From positions 686,001 to 750,000 of the forward strand of contig QVRM01001473.1 in the NCBI GenBank assembly GCA_003439945.1: a stretch of 64,000 bases of DNA, written 5' to 3'. The position numbers were made by a program, and so were the translations under genes. Position 1 is the first letter of the stretch; the number at the start of each line of letters is the position of its first letter. Of the stretch, positions 29,646 through 57,710 are shown one piece after another. The notes below the pieces were generated by a model that did no database searches, was not told where the DNA came from, and saw only the letters and a list, made by a program, of their open reading frames with translations. The stretch comes from Dermanyssus gallinae (lineage: Eukaryota > Arthropoda > Arachnida > Mesostigmata > Dermanyssidae).

Positions 29646-29739
29646 ACAGAGTACCATGTAATCGTTGAAACAAATGCTAGCAGTATTGGATAGGGGGAGT
29701 GTTGTTAGGAAGGAAGAAATCGTCCAAACGAAACAGTGA

Positions 29740-30235
29740 CTACGGGAGCGATTTTGGTGGCCAGAGATAGATAAATTCGGTAAAGAAGCTATTCGCAGCT
29801 GTGGGTTCTGTGCTCAACGTGACAAAACAGCGGTTTCAGTGACTGCTCCGATTCGAACGACACCTTGGTCGAAACAACCGTGGACGAAGTTGGCATTAAA
29901 CACCCGCGGCCCTGACATATCAGTGGGAGGATTTGCAGCGATTTGCAATTGTAGGCAGACTACTATTCAAAATAGGTGGAAGTAGAACTAGTCCAAGAAT
30001 CGACCACAGAAAGGATAGTCGACTTCCTGCACAGGTTGTTTCATTATGAAGGAGTGCCAGAATTTTCAATAACGGACAACGGCACGCAAATGGCTAGCAG
30101 ATTATTCGCAAAGTTCATGGAGAAATTTGGAGTAGTCCACCAGCTAATCTCAGTTTATTATGCAGCGTTGAATGGACTAGTGGAGAGGTTTAGTAGAACC
30201 CTAGGCGGATTCTTCGAGACAGCTAAGTAGCTAAC
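29740..30235 (+). pseudogene. gypsy integrase relic
   Basis: It starts with the zinc domain end (RFWWPEIDKFGKEAIRSCGF, CxxC), then APIRTTPWSKQPWTKLAL. After a frameshift comes FSITDNGTQMASRLFAKFME with YYAALNGLVERFSRTLGG, that is the DNGxxF and NGxxER parts of the DDE core. The first catalytic Asp (expected in the LDIxGP block) reads NTRGPD instead. Confidence 0.75.
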
Positions 30236-30489
30236 GGAAGACTTCAAGAAACGCATAACAGAAAAGGCTGGAGCGTATAATGAGCCCATGCAGCCCCAGC
30301 CACGTTACTCCATGGTCGGCCCATGCGAACTCGATTGAATGTGAAGAACCCGATGGAACCCGCTCGAGATGGTACACCAGTACATGAACACACAGAAAGA
30401 CGTCAGCGAGCACAGAAGATACATGCTGATCGGCGTAGAGCAGCTACGGATAAAATGGTGCGCATTAGACGACCCATAGTAAAGAACGG

Positions 30490-30792
30490 AGAAAAGAAAT
30501 AGAGCTCACCTATCCAAGTAATGGCACTGAAAGGGCTGATACATACTTGTTGGTTGACGGTAAATTATGGCACCGGAACAGACTAGTGTTTGCCAAACAA
30601 CCGGTTAAAGCAGCCACCCAGCAGAGATTTCTTAACCAGTACAGACAAAGGCCACTGACTTACATTCAAGGCGGGGATCAGCGGACAGGAGGAAGATTCG
30701 GGGGAACGATCGGAACCGGGAGAACAATCGGAACCGGGAGAACAATCGTCAGAACAATCGGAACCGGAAGAATATCTCTCGGTAGAAAGTGA
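30490..30792 (+). pseudogene. gypsy integrase C-terminal tail with internal repeat
   Basis: LVDGKLWHRNRLVFAKQPVK matches the end of gypsy integrase (post-GPY/F region). A Gly/Thr/Arg tail coded by a short tandem repeat follows. Confidence 0.6.
30690..30775. repeat. 18-bp tandem repeat
   Basis: About four units of AACAATCGGAACCGGGAG, the last ones interrupted. It lies at the end of the gypsy pol frame. Confidence 0.8.
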
Positions 30793-31149
30793 AAACGGCC
30801 AGTCACAGTTGAGACGATCAAGAAGGACAAGAGCTACACCGAAATATCTAGATTATTAAATATGATAAGCGTAGCCTATATGATAGGTAGTAGGTTAGGT
30901 TTGAAAAGTGAAGGGGGGAAAGTGTAGTGTATGGGAGAGCAAACCAATCATTCACGATGAGAAGCATGTCTCAGATATTTGGAACGCAGTCATGTTATGT
31001 CGAAATGTGGAAGTAGACAAGCAAATTGTCCTACATATAGCGGTAGGCATAATGCAACTATATGCAATAAATCGGCTACAAACAAAGATGCCATACCACA
31101 TTCAGTAACACAATCTAGTCCATTGTAAATTGCACCTTCAGATAAAACC

Positions 31150-31290
31150 ACTCAAAAAAGAAAAAACATCACGTGCCGTTTGCTTTTAGATACAGGTGCC
31201 CAACCCTAATACATTTCCGAGAAGATAATTGCTCATTTGGGTCTCAAAGTTATAGGTTGTGAGCGTATGATATGGGGATGAGCACTTTCA
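31150..31290 (+). pseudogene. BEL/Pao-type protease relic
   Basis: It reads CRLLLDTGAQP, a stop, then ISEKIIAHLGLKVIGCERMI. The DTGAQ-x-(Y)-(I/V) and LGL patterns are those of BEL/Pao aspartic protease. Confidence 0.55.
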
Positions 31291-31321
31291 GCAAGCGGCT
31301 TCCTGGATCAGTATTGAAAAC

Positions 31322-31527
31322 GCTCTTATATTCTCTTCAGCGGAATACCGGGGCGAGAACCTGAAACGGGGATTCGGGCAGGTATTATTAAACTGCGTGA
31401 GAAGATTGAGGCGCCGGTCGAGGAGAGGGACATTGATGTCGCGCACCGATGCCCGCAGATGGTAAAACTAAATGGCGGTAGGGTAACCAATCGATCCTCA
31501 GTGCTGGTTAAAATGAATATAGTATAA
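31322..31527 (+). pseudogene. LINE ORF1-like fragment
   Basis: Reads FSGIPGREPETGIRAGIIKL then EERDIDVAHRCPQMVKLNGG. The GIPE...DIDVAHR arrangement recalls the RNA-binding domain of LINE ORF1 proteins. It is an isolated fragment next to the BEL-like protease. Confidence 0.5.
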
Positions 31528-32454
31528 ACACGTATATTATGTAAGTAATACAAACCACGTTGCTACACATTGCAAATATGTGAAAATTGCAAATATAAGT
31601 TATATATTGCAATCTTAGGAAGAGGGCTCCTAACAAGTTATGTGCTTATTGGAGCTCGAACTTAGCGTTTGCAATTATCTTAGACGAAATGCTAATAAAC
31701 TAATTTAAAGCAAATGTTCGATGCCTGGCTTCAGAGTAGATAACCCTCCATACGAATCAATCGAGACTCACCAACAGTACAAATCTGTACGCACAATCTA
31801 CAACCCTCATCGAATTTGGCTGGATTTTACACGGCAAAAGCAGGTTCTAATCTAGATAATACCAATATTGAACCATCTTTGTGTGTACCATAGTAAATAT
31901 GCAACCGTGAACAACGATAGCAGCACAGAATAATATCGTAGAGGATAAACCCATAGGCCAGTCTATTTGTGATTCCTCAGGGCCAGACATTGTGGAATGT
32001 TGAGACAATGGGCATAAAGACTCCTTCAGAGAATGGAAATACCTTCATCGGTAATGAGTTCAGTGTCACGCTCAAATAGTTAATTCAAAGATTGCCTAAT
32101 TGACGTTATGTCGCTAGCCTCCCATTCAAAGGAAATCTTCGGGCTCTCAGAGATAACGAACATTTTACCAAATGTCATTTGAAAAATTCCCTATCCAGTA
32201 TGGGTAAACATTACATAATCTTCAAAGCAATAGACGATGAGATGGCAGAATATATAAAAAAATTGGTTACGCATACTGAATTATTCAAACTCGCTCTGGG
32301 TATCCACAGAACAAGCCGCAATCGGCTTGTTTGTCTGGCGGATGGGATACACATTATAATAGAGGTTTTGCAGCAAAGCTACAGTTTGCCTCGCGCAGAA
32401 ACGTTTAGGCCGTACAATCAGAATTGGGAGACGAAAACGGACTGAAAAATGTTG

Positions 32455-32540
32455 ATCCAGCCAGCTAAGGTCTAAGCCCGTCGGGGACGGAGGACAATCT
32501 AGAATTAAAAACAAACTTCTTAAATAAATGGTATTCTAGT
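32455..32540 (+). repeat. SINE-B 3' end fragment
   Basis: GCCCGTCGGGGACGGAGGA followed by TCTAGAATTAAAAACAAAC matches the 3' end of the 61189-61490 copy. The 5' part is absent. Confidence 0.8.
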
Positions 32541-33238
32541 GCACGACATATCATGACATACTTGAATGCTTGAACCAGGTCCGTAAACGGTCTACTATAA
32601 CAAAACACAATTTATGTGAAGTTTGTGGCTACACTGCGTATGCTTAAGATATCACTTAGAAGAAAAAAGAAGTACTTACCAAGCATTCACCACACATAAA
32701 GGAAATAATCGATCATTTCTACGTGGACTAAATGCCGTGCGTACAATAGCATTCTTAAGAAGAAGTGGTTACCCCAACACCGCAAACAAAACAAGTACCT
32801 TGCAGTGGATGCAGTGGAACATATCCGTTCAGAAGAAGTACAGTTTAGTCTCACTAACGCTACTGACATAAAATGTTTAAGAACTACACTTGAGCACATA
32901 TGACCCCACCTATCGATCGCAGACCCCCTGAAAGTTGGAGACGTATGCGTCTTAAAAGACATCTCCCCCACAAGCCTCTTTTGGCCACTTTGTCGCGTCG
33001 CCTCCTTGCCAGGCGGAAGGGGGGAGGGAGAGGACGAATCTCAGATAAAGGTCCTGAACGAACAGAATCGCTTCGGGCCTTACATCGCGGCGCCGACCAA
33101 TACAACAATAGTTTACAGACTAGAGGCAAGCTGAAGCATTCTTTATTGGAAACACATAATTTGGTATACCCGTACCTAGCTTTCACACGTAAAAACAGCC
33201 GTCACACGCACTAAAATCTAACATCGTTCACGAGGGGG

Positions 33239-33560
33239 GTGTGTGTGATGAACACTTTACATTGTTTGTTTGCTCGCGAGAGAGGAAATATAGACAGAGA
33301 GAACGGGCGCAAGTGCAAAGAAAATAAGGCTTGCTAAGAGAGGGCATACCCACGTAACATCAACATACCGCTTAACAACAGAGGTTTCGAGAGGTTAGTG
33401 CTGCACACTGCAGTTCACTGAGTTGTCGTCAGGTTAACGACGACTCTGCATACCAGAGAGACGCACGACGCCATTGTTACAGACAAGAATTGATAACACG
33501 AATGCAAACTATTATATTGATCATCTTGGACTGGATGCAAAGAGTGGACATCGCATTGAC
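33239..33560 (+). repeat. LTR-like segment (pair member 2)
   Basis: It follows a purine-rich ACGAGGGGGGTG and begins TGTGTGATGAACAC. It shares GTTACAGACAAGAAT with 26040-26430. The 3' limit is not clear. Confidence 0.35.
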
Positions 33561-33824
33561 CCCTCTCAGGAGCGAGCTTTCTATTTCCTTTTGGCGAGTC
33601 AGAGATAATAAATCGGAAACACAAATATGACAGTCTGTAGGTACGGGGCCCACGCACTAGTTTTCGCATGCTTAATCCTAACATAAGAGGCGAGCTAGGC
33701 CGGCGGAAGAGAACTTGGTGTTTATACTATATAGACCCCAACAGGGCACGGATATGTGCAGTCGTACTTGTACAGGATTTGGACGGCACCCATCCTAACG
33801 CGGGTTCAGACACCGTAGAGCACG

Positions 33825-33860
33825 CTAAACTGGGTTAACGAAAGCGTTAACCCAGTTTAG
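33825..33860. repeat. Perfect hairpin, 16-bp stem, 4-nt loop
   Basis: CTAAACTGGGTTAACG, loop AAAG, then the exact complement CGTTAACCCAGTTTAG. It lies between the LTR-like segment and the receptor gene. It could be a transposon terminus pair or a structured element. No flanking gene explains it. Confidence 0.9.
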
Positions 33861-34589
33861 GGCAAAACAGTCCGCACTCCTAGGGCTCTTGTAATGAGAA
33901 AAACAACACCACATTCTATCAACGAACTATGTGGCGTAAACAAGACAAATATGAACTCCTTCACCCCAAGGGAGTAGTTGTAATTCAATTAAGTCAATGT
34001 GGTACGGCTTTCTATTCAGATCATTATTTCGGTAATCGTTCCATTAATCGTCAACCCAATTGGCCTGAAATCGTTCTAATAATTGATTGTGACCAGGTTT
34101 TACTGACACGTGTGTCTGTAGCATGTGTCGATGATTTATATTTACTATGTTTGCTAGATGTGCTATTTTCGTATAATATGCTTAGCATTTGTATACATGT
34201 GCTGTCCACATCGACGTACATGCCCACCATAGCTCAGCGAGGATAGTTTAATGATGATCGGCCTTGCTCACATGTTTGAATTGAGTGCGTATCTTTATTT
34301 GTCGATAGGGTCGAACAGGACGCTGCACGCGCTTGGCTCGGGTCATGTACTCGCAAGGTGTTTGTTGAGCCCGGGCAAGGCAGGTGTTTGTACTAGCCAG
34401 GGTACCCTGCTTGACCACCTGATAGTCAGAGAAGGGGGGGGGAGGGGGGCTTAAGTGATCATGACTACTGTTCGCAAATAGCAAAATTCGTTGTAGGTTT
34501 GCGGAGTCTTTTTATTAGCTTTCCCCAGCCCATATCGCAGGTGGGTGCGTCTAAGTGAGGCCACTGCTTAAGTACAGGATCACTCTGCT

Positions 34590-34930
34590 CAACAATTAGC
34601 TCGGAGTGAAAGCGTGGACTAAAAGCGTAGAGATACATTTGACCCGATACGGCGGTGTGGCGAGCCCACATGCCAGACTTGATGTGCTGCTAGCGAAGCT
34701 CTCTGCCTTCGAAGACATCCAGAGTACCAGATCTGCGTCAGTGCCGTCAATTTCGTCCACGGCGTTTCTGTCCATAACCGCCTGTCTCCTGTTTTGACGA
34801 GTATAGAGCAACACGACTCTGTCTCAACGCGTGCCGGTTCTGCACCGATTGCACTGTCGAACTGCGTTTGCAGAAAGGGCACTTAGAGATTCTTGGCCGG
34901 CGACGATAGTGTACTGTACCTGACTGACCC
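34590..34930. other. GC-richer segment with open frames on both strands
   Basis: Open frames overlap on both strands (for example 34606-34797 plus and 34619-34882 minus), and none has a known domain. The minus strand shows ISKCPFCKRSS, a lone CxxC. Because it lies directly before the first receptor exon found, it might hold an upstream receptor exon, but I cannot join one in phase. Confidence 0.3.
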
Positions 34931-50921
<15,991 letters not shown>

Positions 50922-51222
50922 GGCGGCCGTGACTATCTGGGCTCGGCGTTGTCTCAAAAGGATCTCGCAAACGTAGGCTTGTGTTTCATTGTGCACCTCA
51001 GTGACACACACGGTGACACCTCAGATCGGCCAGCCAGCCAGCCAGCCCTCTATAGCTCCGTTAGCTACTTCTGATACTCATCTACCATATATGTTCACAA
51101 GCATGCGTACACAATTACCTGAGCGACTATATACTCATTCGTAGAGAGCTTTTTTTTATCACATATGATAACAATGTCGAGGTTTTTATCAATCAGCAAA
51201 TAGTGAAATCAAAGTAAAATCA

Positions 51223-51228
51223 AATAAA
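51223..51228 (+). terminator. Candidate poly(A) signal of the receptor gene
   Basis: AATAAA about 300 bp past the receptor stop; a second AATAAA lies near 51313. Neither is supported by transcript data. Confidence 0.35.
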
Positions 51229-52089
51229 AACAAATATTCAGAAATGTTTTGGAAGCATTGTTGTACATGGGGACTTAAGAAAGTTTGAAATTTGTCGCGT
51301 TGTGAGTTACAAATAAAATCCACTCGCGGATAGCGTTATCTTTGCTAATGTTTGCGTCGAGAACATTCAAACCCATTCTGCCGTATATTACGGTGTGAGA
51401 AAAGAAATGAGCATACGAATTATTGTATCAGTGCCATATCAGTGGCACAGCAGCCGTATCTAGAAATCGGCCTAGGTGCTGTTTTTTTTCTGTTTAGTTA
51501 GATGTTTCGAAAGGCCTCGATCGGCTACTGGAGAGTGCGATCGATGAATAGTGCAGAACAGTTCGAACCGGGCTCTTCAATCTAGAGACAACGAAGCGGA
51601 GGCAAAGTTGCGGTCCCATGTGGAATCGCTCCCGAAAAATATCGTCAGATACCAGTACGGAAGACCCTTTCGTTCCTTTCTCTGTGCGGAACCGATACAC
51701 TTGGTGACTAGCAGTCCTTGGTGCATAAAAGGTGAACTCAAGGTGAATTTTCGTGAATCTCTGACCCCCGAAAGGTTCGCTACGAGGATAACTTGGGTCC
51801 AGCTTAGTTGCATGTGCAGTGCCATCGTTAGGAAACTACGGAAGCTACACCGCTAAGTATTCGTCCCATTTCTTTCTCGGCGTCCCGGGAGTGGGTGAGT
51901 TACGTGATTTTCGATATCTCTGTAGTATTCTCGAGACACTTTTGCATCCACCATAGAGCAGTGCAGCGTGCGCGCCGCCATCTTGGTTTCGCCATACCTA
52001 ACAGCGTGGCTTAGCCAGTGGCTTCTCGCCACAGTTGAGCGCTATGTGTGAGAGTAGACTGGGTATCTCGGGGTCCGCCTCGGCCTGAC

Positions 52090-53119
52090 TACTAGCAAGA
52101 ACGAACGCAAAGGGACCGGTGACGAAGGCCAAGACGGCACTGACACTAAGAGGAGGAGGAGGTGGGGTAAGGAGGATAAGAGTACTACCTCAATCGTCCT
52201 AAAGAGTGATACCGCCTCCTACGCAGATGTTCTGGGGCTTCAGCAGAAGCTAGATATCAGAAAGCATGGGGTAGAGGTGAAGCAGTAGTTAAAGTTGGGA
52301 AGCGGACACGTTAAACTTGTCGTATCGGAGAGGGCTGTCGGCGGTACAAGGGCCTTTGTAGACGCCCTCACAAAGGAGACCGTTCTTGACAAGGTTAGTC
52401 TGGGAGAAAAAAGGCTGCTGATTAAGCAGCTTCCCCCGCAGACAACCGAAGAAGACATTTCGAAAGCCCTAGCTTCGTTGGTGGGTACCGACGGCTCCTT
52501 TAAGGTGGACAAGCCGCGCACATGCGGCGGAGGGAAATTGGCAGCTACACTAACGGCATCGTTGGGCGCAACTAAGCGTCTATTGAACGCTGGCAAACTT
52601 GTAATGGGGTGGTCCACCTGCCCCATTGTTGAGTGGCGATCGGTTCCGTGCTGCCCGCGATGTCAGCGTATTGGCCATCGCGGCCTCGAATGCAAAAATC
52701 CACCAGTAAATTGCTGGGTGTGCCACAAATGTGGGCAGGTAGAACACATTGCGAACAACTGTGAAAACGCGGAGGCTTGTTATACGTGCGAAGTGAAGGG
52801 ACACGGAGCGAGGTCTATCATGTGCCCCGTCTATAGGGAGTGGATCCTTTACGGGCGCAGGACTTCCTTTCCTCTTAAGCAGGTGGCTTTACTGGCGATT
52901 ATAGCTGAAGAGGCTGTGCAAGCGCGTGCGCAGGAGTCGCTGACAGGCGCTGAAGCAGCGAAGCAACAAGAAACACCGGATACTGGAGCGAGCACCACCA
53001 CTGACGGCGAAGGTTTTACGCAAATTCTGCGCGACAAGCGCGGGCGCCTAAAGCGTACCAATAGCTCTCCCGATGCGCAATGCCGGACGTCAAAACCACG
53101 AAAAAATGATGGCCAGTAG
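52090..53119 (+). pseudogene. R1-like ORF1 (gag-like protein)
   Basis: The frame shows ASYADVLGLQQKLDIRKHGV, a TAG near 52286, then an uninterrupted 275-codon stretch. It ends with zinc knuckles CPRCQRIGHRGLEC, CHKCGQVEHIANNC and CYTCEVKGHGARSIMC, and a Ser/Thr-rich basic tail. It is a nucleic-acid-binding protein that would coat element RNA. Knuckles 1 and 2 fit CX2CX4HX4C; the third is CX2CX4HX5C. The single stop before the long frame suggests limited decay. Confidence 0.85.
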
Positions 53120-55996
53120 ACAGGATTGCGTCAGCATTTTGCAGTTAAACTGCAACCGTAGTAAAGCTGTCCATAGTATGCTCGAGACGATTGTTAGACG
53201 CCGTAAGGCAAACTTGTGTCTTCTGAGCGAACCTAACGTCGCTCTTGCCAAACGCAATGCGCAGATATGGACGGTTGACGATGAAAGAAGTAGCGGCATC
53301 GTGGAAAACAGAAGAAGTCTAAAATATTAAGTTGTTGACAAAGGAAGCGGCAAAGGATCTTCATGGGTTGAACCCAAAAACCTTGGTCGTATTTATTCAT
53401 GTTGTAGTAGCCCCAACGGGTCACTAGCAGATCTGCAAGATCTACTTGAGCATATTACTATATCGGCGCGGGCCAGTTTGGAGCCGCTGGTTATCTTTAC
53501 CGGTGACTTCAACGCTGCGTCGCCCGTGTGGGGTTCAAAGGAAACCAATAGCAGGGGCAGGCTGTTATGGAATGGATGGCCAGAGAAGAAATGGTGACTA
53601 TGAACACCGGTGAGGCTCATATTGCTCCTCAAGAGGAAGAGAATCCTGGATTGACCTTACAATCTGCAAGGCATCGCACGCGCACATGATTACTAGAGGG
53701 CAAGTGCTAAAAGAAGAGAAAAATCTCAGCGATCACCACTGTATCGAGTTCAAGGTGAAGGGAGCTGGCCACAGAGCAACGATACCACCTTAAGCCAGGC
53801 GACATGTATGGCGGATAAAGGGTAACGACGCATTAAAGAAAGCATTTGAAGGGCTGCTTGAGAGCAACGGAATGCCGGAAACGGCGGACGACTTATACAG
53901 CCTATTAAAGAGAGCGTGCCAAAAGGCATCTACTCCACCCGAAAGGCGCAGAACAAGAGCAAGGCCAGTGTTCTGGTGGAACGACGCTATTGCGTTGGCT
54001 CGAAGGGAGTGCATACGCCGTAGACGTATTTACACTCGAGCGCGAAGAAGTGAAGGGGACGCCGAGCAAACCCATCATCTAAATATTGAGTACAAAAGGG
54101 CGAAAGGCTGCTTGCGAAGAGAGATCAGCAAAAGCAAGGAAGCTTGTTGGCGAGATCTGATTGAGCAGGTTGACTCGGATCTATGGGGCAAGCCGTACAG
54201 AATCGTCAGGGGCAAGATTGGCGGAGCAAGGAGTGAGCATCTTGAGGAAGACGAGAAGCTCCGGGTGATTAATACTCTTTTCCCACAGCACCCCCGTTTT
54301 GATTGGACAGCTTTTAAAACGCTAGCGGATAGTAAAATAGAGGAAACTGACGTCCCCGAGGTCACTCCAGGCGAAATTGTTGCTGCGGCGGAAAGGATCA
54401 AGCTTGGAAAGGCACCAGGCTTGGATGGAATACCGGCGGGAGCGGTTACATTTCTATTTAAACAGTATTCCTCGCTAGTAGCGAGGATCATCACAAAGAT
54501 CTTTCGTACGGGTAAGCTTCCCGAGAGCTGGAAGGCCGCCGAGCTTGTACTGCTGCCTAAGGGCAACGGGTCGTACCGCCCAATTTGCTTGTTGAGCACT
54601 TTGGCCAAAGGAGCCGAAGCCATTATGGAGTATCGACTGAGGACTTTTATAGAGGAGCACGGGCTGTTCTCAGCGATGCAGTTTGGGTTCCGAAAGCATA
54701 GGTCTGTTTTGTCGGCCATCCAGAAAGTAGTGGCAAAGGCTTACTTACGAACTTATTAAGGAGTCCACCCGAAGGACCAGGGATTTGTTCCTGGTGGTGC
54801 TGCTGGATGTAAAAAATGCGTCCAACAGTATCCCGTGGAAAGTGGTTCTGGAGACGCTCCAACGAAAGAACGTTCCTCCGTATCTGGTACGGTTAGTTTC
54901 CGATTACCTGAAGAATAGGACGGTCGAAAACGGGCGCACCAAGGTGAAGATAAGTGCCGGAGTGCCGCAGGGTTCAATCATTAGACCACTTCTCTGGATT
55001 CTGGCATACGATGACGTCCTAAACATTCAGCATCTTCCATCGGGAGTAGAATTACTCGCCTACGCAGATGATCTTGCTGTGACCGTCAGAGCTTACGCTA
55101 TCTGGCGAAAACATCGAGCTAAAGGACACGGCAAGATACCTGGGTATACATCTGGACCGGGGACTGCGGGGAACCCCTCTTGTGAGGATAGCGGCCGCAA
55201 AGGCGCAAAAGGCGGCTTATGACATTGCCCGCCTGTTGCCCAACACGCACTGCCCCAAAGATAGCCAACGGAGACTACTAATGTCCGTGTCAGAGTACAT
55301 CATCCTTTTTGGTCGCCAGTCTGGATGTCGCCTACAATGAACACATACGCCACGACGAAGCTCTTGAGGAAGGTTCAGCGGATCGGCGCCCTTCGCATCA
55401 TCCGGGGGTATCGCACCATCAGTACGGCGGCCTCGCTTGTACTGGCAGAGACAGTGCCCTGGGACCTAAAGGCAGCCGAACGTCGACGCCTTTGGAATGA
55501 CCCAGCTAAGGAACTCGAACAAGAACGCGAGGTAACACTCGACCGGTGGCAGGAGGAGTGGGACAGTATCCCGGACGGACAACCAGGAGCGCCTGTGAGG
55601 AACCTTATTCCGAACATCCACCAATCGATGAATCGTCCCGGGGGTCGTCTTACTTACCATTTGACCCAGGTTTTCACGGGTCATGGCGATTTCCAAGTGT
55701 ATCTAAACCGGATAGGAAAGGTTGACTCAACGCAATGTTTGTATTGCGACAAGGTGGACTCTTCGGAACATACGGTTTTGAGATGCGCCGCATGAACCAA
55801 AACCAGACAAGGCATGCCCAGAAAGCACACTCTGGGAGAGCTAGTCGCACACATGCTCACGTCGGTCAACAACTGGGACGCGGCTGCAAAGCCTATTCAA
55901 CGTATTATGAAGGCTAAGGAAGATGCCGAGAGAAGAAGACTGGTAGAAGGCATAAGAGAGTCGCTTGCACCACGCGACTCGACAAGCAGGACATAA
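53106..55996 (+). pseudogene. R1-like ORF2 (endonuclease/reverse transcriptase), broken
   Basis: It overlaps the ORF1 stop by 14 bases (ATGATGGCCAGTAG). An APE-type endonuclease follows (LQLNCNRSKA, CLLSEPN, FTGDFNAASPVWGS) with a stop near 53328 and frameshifts near 53580-53700. Reverse transcriptase: GKAPGLDGIPAGAVTFLF, PKGNGSYRPICLLSTLAKGA, QFGFRKHRSVLSAIQKVV, GVPQGSIIRPLLWILAYDDV and AYADDLAVTV. The YADD active site is intact, but DVKNASNS replaces the usual DVxxAFD/N block. The end holds CLYCDKVDSSEHTVLRC. At least five frame breaks make it inactive. Confidence 0.85.
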
Positions 55997-56259
55997 TGAT
56001 TTAAAGCTTCCGAGACTTCCCCACCGCCTGTGCGTAGTTACTCTTCTCTGTCAAGGATCCCGCAGGCCGGAGGGTCATCTTAAGGGGGATACATATATGT
56101 AGGCACTGTCGTGCATATCTGTAGGGTTTTAGTGGGTATTGCCTTAAGCCTACGGCTCGACTCTTGCAAAGCGCCAAGGCTTGGCGGTGAGACTTGCTGT
56201 TTGGTGGCTGAGTCCCACACTGTCTGAGTGTGAGCATGTTCTGGGGACAGCAAATCCCT

Positions 56260-57624
56260 GTATGCTTTTGCTCAGTCGTACGTAAATGTATTTTAAACCC
56301 TCAAACCATCAAAAAAAGGAGCACCCCTAAGCATTTTGCTTCGCCGAAGGGGGCAATGTTGTGTCCTTTTAAGATCAAGTTGAAATGGGGAGGGCACTTC
56401 TGTCCGTTCCGACTCCTCTGAGTTGGAATAGCCGACCCTCTTCCTATTTCCGTCTCGTAATATCAATATCTATATTTTATTAATCTTCGTTGTGAAAATT
56501 GTTTAAAAAGACGACACACAATTGATGATGCGTAAAATCTATGCCCACAAGGGTTGCAAGGGGGATGTGGAACAAACAGATTTATTTGTATTTATATATT
56601 GCATTTACACTGAATCTACTTAAAATCACAACAATTAACTTGTGTACTATTTCCGACACTGGAGGAAGGCAGTGTAACGACATTTGTAACGATAGGCAGG
56701 CGCGTGATACCCGTTATACGCTTGAGAGCACAGTAGACAGATGCACTCCGTGTACTCGAGAAATAATCTGTTCGAACGGAACAGGTGATAATAGCCATTA
56801 ACTGCGCATCGTCTGATCACCATACCACAAACACGGGGCTGAAGCTGCGCGCAGTGTTTCATGGAATTGCATAATGAGCGTGATTTCAATAAAGTGAAGC
56901 CGGGGCCAAGAGTTTGTAACATCGGCGCTATTGCCGGCTGTATCGAACAACCAAACGTACAATATCCGAATATTCTGATAATTTTTTTTAGATGGCGTTT
57001 TCAAGCAGCCTGTCATTTAGATATGTTCCACCACTTGGTTGATTGAAATGTGATTTATATATATATAGTCCTGCTACATGCATTAAACGCCTATGAGTTC
57101 TCTACTGACAGCTGTTACATTAGGCTCGAATGCTGTAAATGATTACCTGCTATATATATATATATATATATGTGACAAGGACGCGCCCAAATGCCCCTTT
57201 GAGTCACCTAACGTCCTTTATGCCAATGATTAGCATTGCGGGATGCGAGCCGCGTAACACTTTCGTGTTGGCGAAATTGTGGTTGCACAAGAAAGAATAG
57301 ATTTGCACGGTATGACAGAGAGCAGATGTTAGGGCACCTCTGTGCAGCGGTAGGGCTCGGTTCCCCATGAACGCCTCATCTACCCTCAGTTTATGTAGAA
57401 AACGAGATACATAGAACCTTCTTTGAAACAGCTAGAGCAAGCGCTAGCTAGCCGGCTCGTATATCGCACCTTGGCGATGCATGGCGTCGACTAGCTTGTA
57501 GAGATCAACTCTAAGAACATCGCACGATACCCGAATCTCATTTGTGTGCGGTAACGTTATCCTTCAGCATTCCGTAGGGCTGATTGCAAAAGCTTGCATA
57601 TATATATATAATATAATATATATA

Positions 57625-57670
<46 letters not shown>

Positions 57671-57676
57671 ATATAG

Positions 57677-57710
<34 letters not shown>

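Larger units (their letters stand above)
27462..30935 (+). mobile_element. Decayed Ty3/gypsy LTR retrotransposon
   Basis: The order is gag, protease, end of reverse transcriptase, integrase, then a purine tract (GAAGGGGGGAAAG) followed at 30923 by TGTAGTGTATG. The same 11 bases occur at 27462, so these are taken as the LTR starts. The 3' LTR seems cut off after them. Most of reverse transcriptase and RNase H is missing between about 29180 and 29740. A SINE-A sits in gag and a further tRNA-like repeat at 28270. It looks inserted into the BEL-like mosaic that surrounds it. Nothing here could encode a working element. Confidence 0.75.
52090..56250 (+). mobile_element. R1-clade non-LTR retrotransposon, decayed but nearly full length
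   Basis: ORF1 with three zinc knuckles overlaps the start of ORF2 (endonuclease, reverse transcriptase, C-terminal CCHC), the R1 layout. The endonuclease opening SILQLNCNRSKAVHSML is the R1/I-group form. The 5'UTR may extend left towards 51500. The 3' end is not sharply defined; similarity to coding ends at 55996 and a non-coding tail follows. It lies between the receptor and Cdc42. Confidence 0.85.

Noticed and set aside
52240..52626. Minus-strand frame opposite the R1-like ORF1
   Set aside because: It is the shadow of the ORF1 coding strand, which carries the zinc knuckles.
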